This document shows, piece after piece, positions 24,772-33,192 of a DNA stretch of 45,615 bases (its first letter is position 1; every line of letters starts with the position of its first letter). The stretch lies in NCBI GenBank assembly GCA_030531305.1, contig JAUNNT010000007.1, forward strand, positions 1-45,615. Reading direction: 5' to 3'. Under the pieces are notes generated by a model. That model saw nothing but the letters and a program-made list of their open reading frames with translations, was not told the DNA's origin and made no database searches. Both the position numbers and the translations under genes were made by a program. The DNA is from Akkermansia sp. Its GTDB lineage: Bacteria > Verrucomicrobiota > Verrucomicrobiia > Verrucomicrobiales > Akkermansiaceae.

Positions 24772-26513
24772 GAGCGGGGTTTCCTTTCTGTTGGTTCACC
24801 CGGAAGGGTCTTGTTGCGGAATCTCTTGGAGGTGTGCACCACCAGGCAGCAGAACACCGTGGTGATGACCACCCACAGCATCGGCAGCACCGCCCCCGCC
24901 TTGAGTTCCAGAAGGTCGCGCACCGGCTGGCACACCTCGTTGAAGATGTTGTCGTACAGCCAGGAGACGAAGATCACGCCCAGGATGCAGGGGGCGGACC
25001 AGTTGATGACGAACTTCAACAGGCCGGTGGGAACGTGGATGAGCGCGCCGCGCTGCAGCTCCTCGATGCCGCGGTCCGTGCCGATGACCCAGCGGAACAT
25101 GATGAAGTACAGGGCGGTGATGATGTAGAGGCTCATGGTGCCCATCCAGAAGTCCAGGGTGGAGAGGGCCACCATGCCGTCGCCGGAGAACCAGGCCACC
25201 ATGAGGGCGCCGACGAAGATGAGGAAGTTGACGATGGCGACGCTCTGGACGCGCGGGATGCCCCAGTATTCCTCAATGAAGGCGATGGAGGGTTGCACCA
25301 GCGAGATGGAGCTGGTGATGGCGGCCACGAACAGCAGCAGGAAGAACACCGTGCCGAAGAGCTGCCCCAGCGGCATGGCCGCGAACACCTGCGGCAGCAC
25401 GTTGAAACCAAGCCCGAACGTGCTCGCCCCCGCTGCCGCCGCCACGCCCAGGAACGACACCGCGGCGGGGATGATCATCAGGCCCGCCAGGCCCACCTCC
25501 ACCGCCTCGTTGGCGGCGTTCGCGGTGAGCGAGCTCAGCGCAATGTCCTTCTTGGGCTCCACGTAGCTGCTGTAGCACAGGATGACGCCGAAGCCGATGG
25601 ATAGCGTCCAGAAAATCTGCCCGGCGGCGGCCACCCACAGGTTGGGGTTGAGCAGGCCGTGCCAGATGTCGATGGATTCCGCGCGCACGGACACGCCGGG
25701 GTTGGCCTTCTGCACCTTCTCGATGAACGCCTTGGTCTGCTCCGGGGTGGAGTTGGCGGGCACCATGTCCAGCGTCTTGGTGCCGCCCTTGCCGTCGTCG
25801 GTCACCAGCACCACCTTGTCGGGGTTCCACATGTAGCCCAGGCCCTGCTCCACGCTGCGCTCCGGGTATGCGGGGTCCGGCGTGCCCAGGGTGAGCACGC
25901 GCACCAGGATGGCGATGGCGATGAGCAGCAGGATGGGCATGCTCCACTTGCAGAACCACTCGATGCCCTTCACCACGCCGCGGTACAGCAGGTAGAAGTT
26001 GGCGAACAGCGCCAGCAGGAAGAAGATGATGAGGCTGCTTTCCTTCAGGAAGATGTTGCCGTCCGCGTCCGCGCCCGTGAAGTGCGTGAAGAAGTCGCCG
26101 AACTGCTCCGGCGTCTCCAGGTTCAGGTCGCCCAGCGCCGTGTGCCATGCGTAGCCCAGCGTCCAGCCCTCCAGGTCCATGTAGTACATGCCGATGCCCA
26201 GCGGGGCCACCACGCCGAACACGCCCAGGTATTTCCACTTGTGCGCGTAGTCGGAAAGCAGGGTGAAGATGGATGCGCAGGAGTGCCCGCCCAGCCGGCC
26301 GCCGCAGCGCCCCAGCGACCATTCCATCCAGCTGAGCGCCAGCCCCATGAAGACGAACGCGCAGAAGTACGCAATCATGAACGCGCCGCCGCCGTACTGC
26401 GCCGCCAAGCCTGGAAAGCGCAGGAAATTGCCGAATCCCACCGCGCTGCCGGCCACCGCCAGCACCACGGTCAATCCGCTGCTCCAAGAATCTCCCCTTT
26501 TACCCTTTGCCAT
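24768..26513 (-). CDS. Sodium-dependent NSS/SNF-family transporter (MetP-like)
   Basis: 581 residues, about 12 membrane segments. The family signature in TM1 is GSAVGFGNFLRFPGLAAQYGG, where the unwound Na+/substrate site lies, after WSSGLTVVLAVAG. Later segments include FWTLSIGFGVILCYSSYV and SSISLVQPSIAFIEEYWG. It couples uptake of an amino acid or similar solute to sodium. The long loop at about residues 200-270, including DPAYPERSVEQGLGYMWNP, is periplasmic. Overlap with a MetS-like subunit points to methionine or alanine as substrate (inference). Promoter TTGACA-N17-TAGGAT lies upstream. Confidence 0.9.
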   Translation of the reverse strand: MAKGKRGDSWSSGLTVVLAVAGSAVGFGNFLRFPGLAAQYGGGAFMIAYFCAFVFMGLALSWMEWSLGRCGGRLGGHSCASIFTLLSDYAHKWKYLGVFGVVAPLGIGMYYMDLEGWTLGYAWHTALGDLNLETPEQFGDFFTHFTGADADGNIFLKESSLIIFFLLALFANFYLLYRGVVKGIEWFCKWSMPILLLIAIAILVRVLTLGTPDPAYPERSVEQGLGYMWNPDKVVLVTDDGKGGTKTLDMVPANSTPEQTKAFIEKVQKANPGVSVRAESIDIWHGLLNPNLWVAAAGQIFWTLSIGFGVILCYSSYVEPKKDIALSSLTANAANEAVEVGLAGLMIIPAAVSFLGVAAAAGASTFGLGFNVLPQVFAAMPLGQLFGTVFFLLLFVAAITSSISLVQPSIAFIEEYWGIPRVQSVAIVNFLIFVGALMVAWFSGDGMVALSTLDFWMGTMSLYIITALYFIMFRWVIGTDRGIEELQRGALIHVPTGLLKFVINWSAPCILGVIFVSWLYDNIFNEVCQPVRDLLELKAGAVLPMLWVVITTVFCCLVVHTSKRFRNKTLPGEPTERKPRS

Positions 26514-26529
26514 AACTGTTTACGCGGCT

Positions 26530-26558
26530 ATCCTAACCGCCCGCCGCACCATTGTCAA
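26530..26558 (-). promoter_or_regulatory. NSS operon promoter
   Basis: Minus strand TTGACA (complement of 26553-26558), 17 bases, TAGGAT (complement of 26530-26535), about 16 bases before ATG 26513. Confidence 0.65.
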
Positions 26559-26565
26559 GCATATC

Positions 26566-26670
26566 CGCGCGCGCTCCCCGCGCGTGGGCGAATTGCCAAA
26601 AAAAATCCCCGCGCCATCAGGCGCGGCTATATTTCCAATTGTCAATCGTCAATTGTAAATCGTAAATTGA
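26566..26670. repeat. Composite intergenic repeat between NSS and ABC genes
   Basis: Two GC hairpins (26566-26586; and CCGCGCC, loop ATCA, GGCGCGG at 26609-26626) followed by five heptamers at 26636-26670: CAATTGT, CAATCGT, CAATTGT, AAATCGT, AAATTGA. The array ends 4 bases from the ABC gene's stop codon. Confidence 0.8.
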
Positions 26671-26674
26671 ATCG

Positions 26675-27526
26675 CTAATCCCCCCTTTTCTCCGCCAACT
26701 TGGCCCGAATACCCTTCAAGAAGACGCTTTCCAGCGTGTTGCGGGCGGGAGCGGTGCCCACCCAGGCGTCCCCCGCCACGGCGCGCAGCTGCTCCAGCAG
26801 CTCCGGCGTGGGGTTGGACAGCGTGACCTCGGTGCGGCGGGAGTCGCGCGTCAATTCGTCCACGGAGCCCTCCGCAATCAGGTTGCCCTGGTAGAGGATG
26901 CCCACGCGGTCGCAGACCTCCTGCACCTGCTCCAGCAGGTGGGAGCAGAGGAAGATGGTGGTGCCCTGCGCGCGCAGGTTCATGATGATGTCCCGGATGG
27001 TGCGGGAGCCGAGCGGGTCCACCCCGGCGGTCGGCTCGTCCAGCACCAGCAGGCGCGGACGCTGCACCAGCGCCTGCGCCAGGCCCACGCGCTGCAGCAT
27101 GCCCTTGGAATATCCGCCCAGGCGCCGCTGCGCCGCCTCGCGCAGCCCCGTGAGCTCCAGCAGCTCGTCCGTGCGCTCGCGCAGCGCGGCGCCGCGCAGA
27201 CCGCACAGGCGGCCGTAGAAGCGCACGGTTTCCGCGCCGGTGAGGAACTTGTAGAAGTACGGGTTTTCCGGCAGGAAGCCAATCTCCCGGCGGTTGACGG
27301 AAGCCGCGGCGGGGTGGCCGAACACGCGGCAGGAGCCGGCATCCGGGCGCAGCAGGCCCACCAGCATTTTCATGATGGTGCTCTTGCCGCTGCCGTTCGG
27401 GCCGATGAGGCCGTACACGCCGCCTTCCTCGATGTGCAGGCTCACGCCCTTGACGGCATAGACCCCGCCCTTTCCCCAATGCCCGGGGAAGCTCTTGTGC
27501 ACGGAATCTATCTCCACCGCCGCCAT
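26675..27526 (-). CDS. ABC transporter ATP-binding protein, orphan
   Basis: 283 residues. Walker A GPNGSGKST (about 42-50), signature YSKGMLQRVGLAQAL (about 139-153), Walker B LLVLDEPTAGVD and the H-loop LCSHLLEQV. The C-terminal extension of about 60 residues (DELTRDSRRTEVTLSNP...) is typical of the CcmA/NodI/DrrA exporter-type ATPases. No permease gene is nearby, so its membrane partner must be encoded elsewhere or is lost. It lies 40 bases after the M20 peptidase; that gap is filled by TTAGGA repeats, whose AGGA units look like multiple ribosome sites in this direction. Confidence 0.9.
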   Translation of the reverse strand: MAAVEIDSVHKSFPGHWGKGGVYAVKGVSLHIEEGGVYGLIGPNGSGKSTIMKMLVGLLRPDAGSCRVFGHPAAASVNRREIGFLPENPYFYKFLTGAETVRFYGRLCGLRGAALRERTDELLELTGLREAAQRRLGGYSKGMLQRVGLAQALVQRPRLLVLDEPTAGVDPLGSRTIRDIIMNLRAQGTTIFLCSHLLEQVQEVCDRVGILYQGNLIAEGSVDELTRDSRRTEVTLSNPTPELLEQLRAVAGDAWVGTAPARNTLESVFLKGIRAKLAEKRGD

Positions 27527-27538
27527 GCCTTCCCCTTC

Positions 27539-27568
27539 CTAATCCTAATCTTAATCCTAATCCTAATT
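27539..27568. repeat. TAATCC hexamer array
   Basis: Five degenerate 6-base units: CTAATC, CTAATC, TTAATC, CTAATC, CTAATT. It overlaps the stop codon of the M20 peptidase gene and fills the gap to the ABC gene. Related arrays at 30332, 31443 and 41068. Confidence 0.85.
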
Positions 27569-28907
27569 ACTTCGCATTCGCCATCAGCCTGAGCATATTC
27601 TTCGCCATCTCGATTCCCTTCTCGAAAATCTCCACGCGCATGTTCTCGTTGGGCGAGTGGATGCGGGCGTCCGGCAGATCAAGCCCCAGGAAAAGGGCAT
27701 CCTTGCCGAGCACCTTGGAAACCTCCGCGATAATCGGGATGGAGCCGCCCTCGCGCACCAGCACGGGCGCGTTGCCGAAAGTCATCTCCTGCGCCTTCTG
27801 CGCCGCCTTGCCGAACGCGGAGTTCGGGTCGCTCAGGTAGGCGTCGCCCGCGTGCTGGCGGGTGAACTTCATGCGCACGCTCGGCGGGCAGACCTTCTTG
27901 AAGTGGGCCTCCACCTTGTCCATCACGGCCTCGGGGTCCTGGCCGGGCACCAGGCGGCAGCTCATCTTGGCGAACGCATGCGTGGGGATGACGGTCTTGG
28001 AGCCCTCGCCCTCGTAGCCGCCGGAAATGCCGTTGAGCTCGAAGGTGGGGCGGGCGTACACGCATTCCGCGCCGGTGAAGCCCGTTTCCGTGCGCAGCTG
28101 GGGCACGCCGGTGAGCTCGGCCAGCTCGGCATCGCTCATGCCGGGCACGCGGCGCCAGCTCTCGCGCTCCCACTGCTCGATTTCGTGCACGCCGTCGTAG
28201 AAGCCCTCCACGGCCACGTGGTTGTTTTCATCGTGCGTGGTGGCGATCATCTCGCACAGGGTGGTGATGGGGTTGGCCACCGCGCCGCCGAAGATGCCGG
28301 AGTGCAGGTCCATGGCGGGCGCGGAAACCTCCAGCTCGAAGCAGCACAGGCCCTTCAGCCCGTATGAGAACGACGGGATGTCCGGCGCGGCCATGCCCGT
28401 GTCGCTCACCACGATGACATCGCACGCCAGGTCCTTCTGGGCCTCCGGCGTGCGGATGAACTTGAACAGGCTCTCGCTGCCGCGCTCCTCCTCGCCCTCC
28501 AGCAGGTAAATCACGTTGAGCGGCAGCTTGCCGTCCTCCTGGATCACCTCCTGCGCGCCGAGGATGTGCGCCATGATCTCGCCCTTGTCGTCGGACGCGC
28601 CGCGAGCGTACACGCGGCCATCGCGGATTTCAGGCTTGAAGGGGTCGCTCTTCCACTCCGAGATGGGATCCACGGGCATCACGTCGTAGTGGCCGTAGAT
28701 GAGCACCGTGGGCGCGCCCTCCACCTTCGGGCTGTGCGCCACCACAATCGGGTGGATGTCCGTCAGGTGCTTCTTCGCGTCGAAACCCAGCGAGCCCAGC
28801 TTCTCCACCAGGAAATCCGCGCAACGCTCCACATCCTTCGCATACTCCGCCACCGCGGACACGCTCGGGATACTCAAAAAGGCAAAAAGGTCATCTATCT
28901 TGCTCAT
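27567..28907 (-). CDS. M20-family metallopeptidase (dipeptidase)
   Basis: 446 residues. Di-zinc ligands are visible in order: GHYDVMP (His, catalytic Asp), GASDDKG (bridging Asp), LEGEEERGS (catalytic Glu and ligand Glu), VVSDTGM (Asp) and a C-terminal His. The lid/dimerisation domain occupies about residues 205-330 (DLHSGIFGGAVANP). Closest in layout to cytosolic non-specific dipeptidases, so it probably releases amino acids from short peptides. Promoter TTGCCA-N17-TAGGAT ends 6 bases before the ATG, making the transcript nearly leaderless. The ABC ATPase gene follows. Confidence 0.92.
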   Translation of the reverse strand: MSKIDDLFAFLSIPSVSAVAEYAKDVERCADFLVEKLGSLGFDAKKHLTDIHPIVVAHSPKVEGAPTVLIYGHYDVMPVDPISEWKSDPFKPEIRDGRVYARGASDDKGEIMAHILGAQEVIQEDGKLPLNVIYLLEGEEERGSESLFKFIRTPEAQKDLACDVIVVSDTGMAAPDIPSFSYGLKGLCCFELEVSAPAMDLHSGIFGGAVANPITTLCEMIATTHDENNHVAVEGFYDGVHEIEQWERESWRRVPGMSDAELAELTGVPQLRTETGFTGAECVYARPTFELNGISGGYEGEGSKTVIPTHAFAKMSCRLVPGQDPEAVMDKVEAHFKKVCPPSVRMKFTRQHAGDAYLSDPNSAFGKAAQKAQEMTFGNAPVLVREGGSIPIIAEVSKVLGKDALFLGLDLPDARIHSPNENMRVEIFEKGIEMAKNMLRLMANAK

Positions 28908-28913
28908 GCCCCC

Positions 28914-28942
28914 ATCCTACCACCCCGTCCCCCGTATGGCAA
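28914..28942 (-). promoter_or_regulatory. M20 peptidase promoter
   Basis: Minus strand TTGCCA (complement of 28937-28942), 17 bases, TAGGAT (complement of 28914-28919). The start codon at 28907 is about where transcription would begin. Confidence 0.6.
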
Positions 28943-28963
28943 GAAACAACGTGGTGTGAACGC

Positions 28964-29141
28964 GATTTCGGATTGAGGATTTGGGATTTCGGATTTGGAA
29001 TTTGTGGGTAGAGCCGCGCCCGCAGCCGCGCCAGCGTTCACTGCCCATCCGGCAGCATGCCGGATGGGCTTGAAATTCCCCGCGCCGCCCGCGGCGCGCT
29101 AACTTTCCAAATTGTAAATCGTAAATTGTCAATTGTAAATC
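28964..29141. repeat. Cluster of two heptamer arrays and two hairpins upstream of tdh
   Basis: Six GATTTSG-type heptamers (28964-29005); a perfect 11-bp hairpin CCCATCCGGCA / TGCCGGATGGG (29044-29068); a GC hairpin GCGCCGC / GCGGCGC (29082-29097); then heptamers AAATTGT, AAATCGT, AAATTGT, CAATTGT (29109-29136). Apart from the M20 promoter and the tdh dyad, these fill the non-coding gap. Confidence 0.8.
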
Positions 29142-29142
29142 A

Positions 29143-29196
29143 GGTGTCATTCCACTTTCCCCTTGCATCGGCAAGGGAAAAGTGTAGAATGACACC
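29143..29196. promoter_or_regulatory. Long inverted repeat enclosing the tdh promoter
   Basis: Left arm GGTGTCATTC then CACTTTCCCCTTGC; right arm is its complement with two extra bases and one mismatch, ending GAATGACACC. Inside it lie TTGCAT (29163-29168), 16 bases, TAGAAT (29185-29190). ATG 29200 follows 9 bases later, so the mRNA is nearly leaderless. The dyad could be an operator. Confidence 0.7.
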
Positions 29197-29199
29197 CAT

Positions 29200-30231
29200 A
29201 TGAAGGCTCTCGTCAAAACAAAGGCTGACAAGGGGCTCGAGCTGTTGGACGTACCCATGCCCGAAGTCGGACCCAACGATGTTCTCATCAAGATTTACAA
29301 GACCGCCATCTGCGGCACCGACATGCATATCTGGAACTGGGACCCGTGGGCCCAGCAGACCATCCCCATCGGCATGCACGTGGGCCACGAGTACTGCGGC
29401 ATCATCGAGAAGGTGGGCGCGGCCGTGACCGCCTACAAGCCCGGACAGGTCGTCTCCGGCGAGGGCCACATCGTCTGCGGCCACTGCCACAACTGCCGCC
29501 GCGGCATGTACCACCTTTGCCCGAACACCCAGGGCGTGGGCGTGAACCGCCCCGGCGCCTTCGCGGAGTACCTCTCCATCCCCCAGAGCAACGTGGTGCC
29601 CATCCACCCGGATATGTCCATGGAGATCGCCTCCATCCTGGATCCCCTCGGCAACGCCACCCACACCGCCCTCTCTTGGGATTTGGTGGGTGAGGACGTG
29701 CTCATCACCGGCGCGGGCCTCATCGGCTCCATGGCCACCGCCGTCTGCAAGAAGGCCGGCGCCAAGAGCGTCACCGTCACCGATATCTCTGACTTCCGCC
29801 TCGGCCTCGCCAAGAAGATGGGCGCCGACCGCACCGTCAACGTCAAGGACGGCGACTCCATCGACCAGGCCAAGAAGGACCTCGGCATCGACGAGGGTTA
29901 CGGCGTGTGCCTGGAGATGAGCGGCGCGCCCTCCTGCCTGCAGGATGTCATCAAGCACTCCATGTACGGCGGCCGCATCTCCCTGCTTGGCATCCAGCCC
30001 GGCGGCTCCGGCATCGACTGGAACACCTTCGTCTGGAAGGGTCTCAAGATGAAGGGTATCTACGGCCGCGAGATGTTCTCCACCTGGCAGAAGATGGACG
30101 CCATGATCCGCTCCGGCCTGGACGTCTCCCCCATCATCACCCACCGCCTGGACTACACCGACTTCAAGGACGGCTTCGACGCCATGAACTCCGGCAAGTC
30201 CGGCAAGGTCATCCTCACGTGGGCCAAGTGA
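29200..30231 (+). CDS. tdh: L-threonine 3-dehydrogenase
   Basis: Oxidises L-threonine to 2-amino-3-ketobutyrate with NAD+; the product is cleaved to glycine and acetyl-CoA by Kbl, which is not encoded here. 343 residues, normal length. Visible: catalytic Zn site [12 protein letters not shown] (Cys about 38) and GHEYCG; structural Zn cysteines in [18 protein letters not shown]-binding GAGLIGS; and the substrate-loop region [13 protein letters not shown] typical of Tdh. Expression is probably controlled through the 54-base inverted repeat that spans its promoter. Followed by GTACTAG heptamers and a hairpin. Confidence 0.96.
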   Translation: MKALVKTKADKGLELLDVPMPEVGPNDVLIKIYKTAICGTDMHIWNWDPWAQQTIPIGMHVGHEYCGIIEKVGAAVTAYKPGQVVSGEGHIVCGHCHNCRRGMYHLCPNTQGVGVNRPGAFAEYLSIPQSNVVPIHPDMSMEIASILDPLGNATHTALSWDLVGEDVLITGAGLIGSMATAVCKKAGAKSVTVTDISDFRLGLAKKMGADRTVNVKDGDSIDQAKKDLGIDEGYGVCLEMSGAPSCLQDVIKHSMYGGRISLLGIQPGGSGIDWNTFVWKGLKMKGIYGREMFSTWQKMDAMIRSGLDVSPIITHRLDYTDFKDGFDAMNSGKSGKVILTWAK

Positions 30232-30233
30232 AT

Positions 30234-30261
30234 GTACTAGGTACTAGGTACTATGTACTAT
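30234..30261. repeat. GTACTAG heptamer array
   Basis: Four perfect-period units directly after the tdh stop: GTACTAG, GTACTAG, GTACTAT, GTACTAT. A GC hairpin CGGCG / CGCCG follows at 30272-30285, the same hairpin-plus-array pairing as elsewhere. Confidence 0.85.
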
Positions 30262-30294
30262 TTGTAATGTTCGGCGGCTGCGCCGCGTGATTTC

Positions 30295-30327
30295 AACGTC
30301 CATCCGACGTTCCGCCGGATGGACGTT
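30295..30327 (+). terminator. Hairpin downstream of tdh
   Basis: Perfect 12-bp stem AACGTCCATCCG / CGGATGGACGTT with a 9-base loop; only a short T-run follows. The CCATCCG core also appears in the 29044-29068 hairpin, so it may be a repeat as well as a terminator. Confidence 0.55.
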
Positions 30328-30331
30328 TCTC

Positions 30332-30361
30332 TTAATCCTAATCCTAATCTTAATCCTAATT
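30332..30361. repeat. TAATCC hexamer array before hisC
   Basis: TTAATC, CTAATC, CTAATC, TTAATC, CTAATT, ending 3 bases before the hisC ATG. No Shine-Dalgarno sequence is left in this leader. Confidence 0.85.
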
Positions 30362-30364
30362 ATC

Positions 30365-31444
30365 ATGTCCGAAGCTAACCCCTATATCCGTTCATTGATT
30401 GCCTACAAGGCCGGAAAGCCCATTGAGGAAACCGCGCGCGAGCTCGGCATGGACCCCGCGTCCATCATCAAGCTCGCCTCCAACGAGAACCCCATCGGTC
30501 CCTCACCCAAGGCCGTCCAGGCCATGCAGGAAACCCTCACCCGCACCCACATCTACCCCGACGGCGGCGCGCACGACCTCCGCGAGCGGCTCGCCGACTT
30601 CCACGGCGTGCAGCTGGAGCAGATCGTCACCGGCGCCGGCAGCAGCGAGCTTATCACCCTGCTCGCCATGATCTACCTCAACAGCGAAACCAACGTTGTG
30701 GCCGCCGACCGCAGTTTCATGATGTACAAGGTGGCCGCCCAGTGCTTCAACGCGGGTTACGTCTCCGTGCCCAACAAGCCCGACTGGTCGCACGACCTCC
30801 CCGCCATGCTGCAGGCCATCACCCCGCAGACACGCATCGTCTTCATCGCCAACCCCACCAACCCCATCGGCACCATGGTCGGTCAGCAGGAAATCGACGC
30901 CTTCATGGACGCCGTGCCGGACCACGTCCTGGTGGTGTTCGACGAGGCGTACATCGACTTCGCCGACGAGCAGCCGAACACCATCAAATACGTGGAGCAG
31001 GGCCGCCGCGTGGCCGTCCTGCGCACCTTCTCCAAGGCGTACGGACTCGCCGGCCTCCGCGTCGGCTACGCCATCACCCGCCCCGACATCGCCGACCTCC
31101 TCCACCGCGTCCGCTGCGCTTTCAACGTGTCCGTTCCCGCGCAGGCCGCCGCACGCGCTGCCATCAACGACACCGAGCACCTCGCCCGCACCGTCGAGAC
31201 CGTGCGCCGGGGCCGCCGCCAATTTTACGACGCCCTGGATGCCCACCACATCCCGTACGTTCCCACCCAAACCAATTTCATCCTCGTCAACGTAGGCAAC
31301 GGACGCGCCTGCTTCAACAAATGCCTCGCCAAAGGCATCATCCTCCGTCCCATGGATGAATACGGCCTCCCAGAGCACGTCCGTATCACCATCGGCACAC
31401 CAGAGCAGAACGAACGCTGCCTAAACGCACTCCTGGAGGAGTAA
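30365..31444 (+). CDS. hisC: Histidinol-phosphate aminotransferase
   Basis: PLP-dependent class I/II aminotransferase that converts imidazole-acetol phosphate and glutamate to histidinol phosphate; some HisC also act on aromatic amino acids. 359 residues. Visible: the N-terminal SNENPIGPSPKA, GAGSSELI (cofactor phosphate region), NPTNPIGT, FDEAYIDFA, the PLP-lysine segment TFSKAYGLAGLRVGY and the C-terminal Arg in RPMDEYGLPEHVRITIG. ATG 30365 fits the family; the frame extends upstream only through the repeat array. Not in a his operon. The stop codon is embedded in another hexamer array. Confidence 0.94.
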   Translation: MSEANPYIRSLIAYKAGKPIEETARELGMDPASIIKLASNENPIGPSPKAVQAMQETLTRTHIYPDGGAHDLRERLADFHGVQLEQIVTGAGSSELITLLAMIYLNSETNVVAADRSFMMYKVAAQCFNAGYVSVPNKPDWSHDLPAMLQAITPQTRIVFIANPTNPIGTMVGQQEIDAFMDAVPDHVLVVFDEAYIDFADEQPNTIKYVEQGRRVAVLRTFSKAYGLAGLRVGYAITRPDIADLLHRVRCAFNVSVPAQAAARAAINDTEHLARTVETVRRGRRQFYDALDAHHIPYVPTQTNFILVNVGNGRACFNKCLAKGIILRPMDEYGLPEHVRITIGTPEQNERCLNALLEE

Positions 31445-31590
31445 TTAGGATTAAGATTAGGATTAGGATTAAGAAAATTCGCGCGCGCTGCGCGCGCCGA
31501 ATTCTCAAATTGCTTGCCTCGGCGAAGCTTTAGCGGAGACGGGTAAATTGCTTGCCTCGGCGTAGCCCGCAGGGCGGAGACGGGTCAATT
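31443..31590. repeat. Large composite repeat after hisC
   Basis: Hexamers AATTAG, GATTAA, GATTAG, GATTAG, GATTAA (31443-31472), then a GC hairpin bounded by AATTCG..CGAATT (31476-31502), then two tandem copies of a block of about 40 bases (AAATTGCTTGCCTCGGCG ... GGAGACGGGT, roughly 31507-31586), then a CAATTGT heptamer. It shows hexamer, palindrome and heptamer parts joined in one element. Confidence 0.8.
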
Positions 31591-31603
31591 GTAAATCTGA
31601 GGG

Positions 31604-32866
31604 TCATTCCCTCAGAATGACCCCTTGCGCTTGCAAAAGCGCCTCCACCAGCATCAGCCGCGGGTTCCAGCCCAGCAGCCAGATGCAATCCAGCAGCCAG
31701 TACACCTCCGTGCAGTACGCCAGCTGCGCCTCGCGCGGCGCGTCCGACATGCCGGCGACCCGCCCCGCCAGCAGCTCGATGAGCTCGTGCAGGCGGCGCG
31801 TTTGCGGGTGTTGCGCAAGCAGCTGCTCCAGCTCGGCCTTGATTTTCGCGGGCGGCTCGTGGTGCGGGAAATCCTGCCAGCCGTCGATGCCCACGTCCAG
31901 CCGACGCAGCATGTCCGCCAGCAGGTGCAGCTTGTCCTCCGTCCATGCGCGGAAATCCCAACGCAGGAAATGGCCGTCGCGCGCCTCGCGCAGCAGCTCC
32001 GCAATGAAGCTGTGCGACAGCCCGCCCTGCGACAGTTTATAGTACGGCAGCTTGATTTTCTCCGCAGCGCCGTCGCGGATGAGCACGGCGATGGCTCGCG
32101 CGTCGCACTCGTTCACCGCCGCCTGCAGCAGCGAACGGTGGTGGTGCCGCAGCGCAGCCGAGCCCGCCTCGCCGCGTTCCGACAGGTATTGCAGCGTCTC
32201 CCACGCGTAGGGCGCGTCCATGTTTTCCCACGCGTAGGGCGCGTGCAAGTGGTCGTTCAGGTAGTAGTCCACCGTCACAATCAGGCGCTCCTCCTCCGTG
32301 CCGGGTACGCCGGAACCCGACTGACGGTGCGCCACCAGGTACTCCACCAGCGGGATGGACCCGCCCAGCGCCGCCTGCCTGATTTCATACTCGCCCACGC
32401 AGGCGCCGCGCTCCACCAGGCACTCCACGATGCGGCGGTCCTTCTGACGCGCCGCAATGATCAGGCTCTCCGGCCCGCCATCCGCGCCGTGTTCCACCAG
32501 CAGACGCACGATGTCCACGAACCCGCGCTTGGCCGCAAGCTCCATCGGCGTGCGCCACTTCTTCCGCAGGCTGTCGTCGGAACCGCGCTCCAGCAGCAGC
32601 GCAACCATCGCCGTCTGCCCGCGCCGAACCGCATAGTGCAGCGCAATACCATGCGCCGCATCCTCCGCGTTCACATCGTCGCCGGCATCCAGCAGCATCC
32701 GCGCCGCCTCAACCTCCCCCAACGCCGCTGCCACATGCAGCGCCGTCACTCCATCCGCCTTCTCACTGAACGCCGCCCTCAGCAACGCCCGAACCCGCTC
32801 CAAGTCGCCGCTCTCCACAGCCTCCCGGAGCCCATCTATCCTATTTTGCTTATCCATTTGATTCAT
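31604..32866 (-). CDS. Ankyrin-repeat protein (about 420 aa)
   Basis: No signal peptide. The N-terminal half (about residues 10-190) has five or so ankyrin units, for example DGVTALHVAAALGEVEAARMLLDAG, GIALHYAVRRGQTAMVALLLERG and TPMELAAKRGFVDIVRLLVEHGA; ankyrin repeats bind other proteins. The C-terminal half is helical with no recognised domain. ATG 32866 or 32857 is the likely start; the frame is open to 32920, but a consensus promoter occupies 32921-32948 and its transcript would begin near 32914. It is the last host-composition gene before the AT-rich defence island. Partner unknown. Confidence 0.8.
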   Translation of the reverse strand: MNQMDKQNRIDGLREAVESGDLERVRALLRAAFSEKADGVTALHVAAALGEVEAARMLLDAGDDVNAEDAAHGIALHYAVRRGQTAMVALLLERGSDDSLRKKWRTPMELAAKRGFVDIVRLLVEHGADGGPESLIIAARQKDRRIVECLVERGACVGEYEIRQAALGGSIPLVEYLVAHRQSGSGVPGTEEERLIVTVDYYLNDHLHAPYAWENMDAPYAWETLQYLSERGEAGSAALRHHHRSLLQAAVNECDARAIAVLIRDGAAEKIKLPYYKLSQGGLSHSFIAELLREARDGHFLRWDFRAWTEDKLHLLADMLRRLDVGIDGWQDFPHHEPPAKIKAELEQLLAQHPQTRRLHELIELLAGRVAGMSDAPREAQLAYCTEVYWLLDCIWLLGWNPRLMLVEALLQAQGVILRE

Positions 32867-32920
32867 AATGTAGTTGCAAAGTCCCGGCAAGAGGAATACC
32901 CCCTCACCAAAACCGCGCAA

Positions 32921-32948
32921 ATTCTACACCTCCCCACCCAAATGTCAA
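32921..32948 (-). promoter_or_regulatory. Promoter of the ankyrin gene
   Basis: Minus strand TTGACA (complement of 32943-32948), 16 bases, TAGAAT (complement of 32921-32926). From 32950 to 33120 I see no gene, repeat or boundary sequence; base composition shifts to AT-rich here, marking the left edge of the island. Confidence 0.75.
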
Positions 32949-33149
32949 GCTCTATCCCACCACGCTGCCAATGAAAAGTCATGTCAGTGGCTTGATGAGA
33001 GTCCATTGAAACACCTTCGACGCTAATACACACCATCATACAACCGCCACATTAAAATCATACTTGAAAACACACAAAACAATACCCAGGCCGTAGATAA
33101 CTGATTGCAACGCATAAACCATGCCGAATAGACCCCATTCGCCACATAT

Positions 33150-33165
33150 GTCTATTATACTAATC
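33150..33165. promoter_or_regulatory. Operator-like half-palindrome upstream of the first HpaII-type enzyme
   Basis: Shares the exact 15-mer ATGTCTATTATACTA (33148-33162) with the palindrome at 34434. It covers a TATACT -10-like box but there is no good -35 box, which would fit activator-dependent expression. Confidence 0.5.
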
Positions 33166-33192
33166 TATACATTTAGAGCGAATTGTTGTAAC

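Noticed and set aside
27539-31472. Telomere-like TTAGGA/TAATCC repeats
   Set aside because: Only five degenerate units per site, internal and between genes in both orientations; not chromosome ends.
31443-31590. CRISPR-like pattern of repeats and spacers
   Set aside because: Only two long units, degenerate short arrays and no cas genes.
33121-33192. Upstream start (ATG 33121) for the first HpaII-type enzyme
   Set aside because: Would translate through the operator-like box and adds residues not present in the family; ATG 33193 or 33205 fits better.
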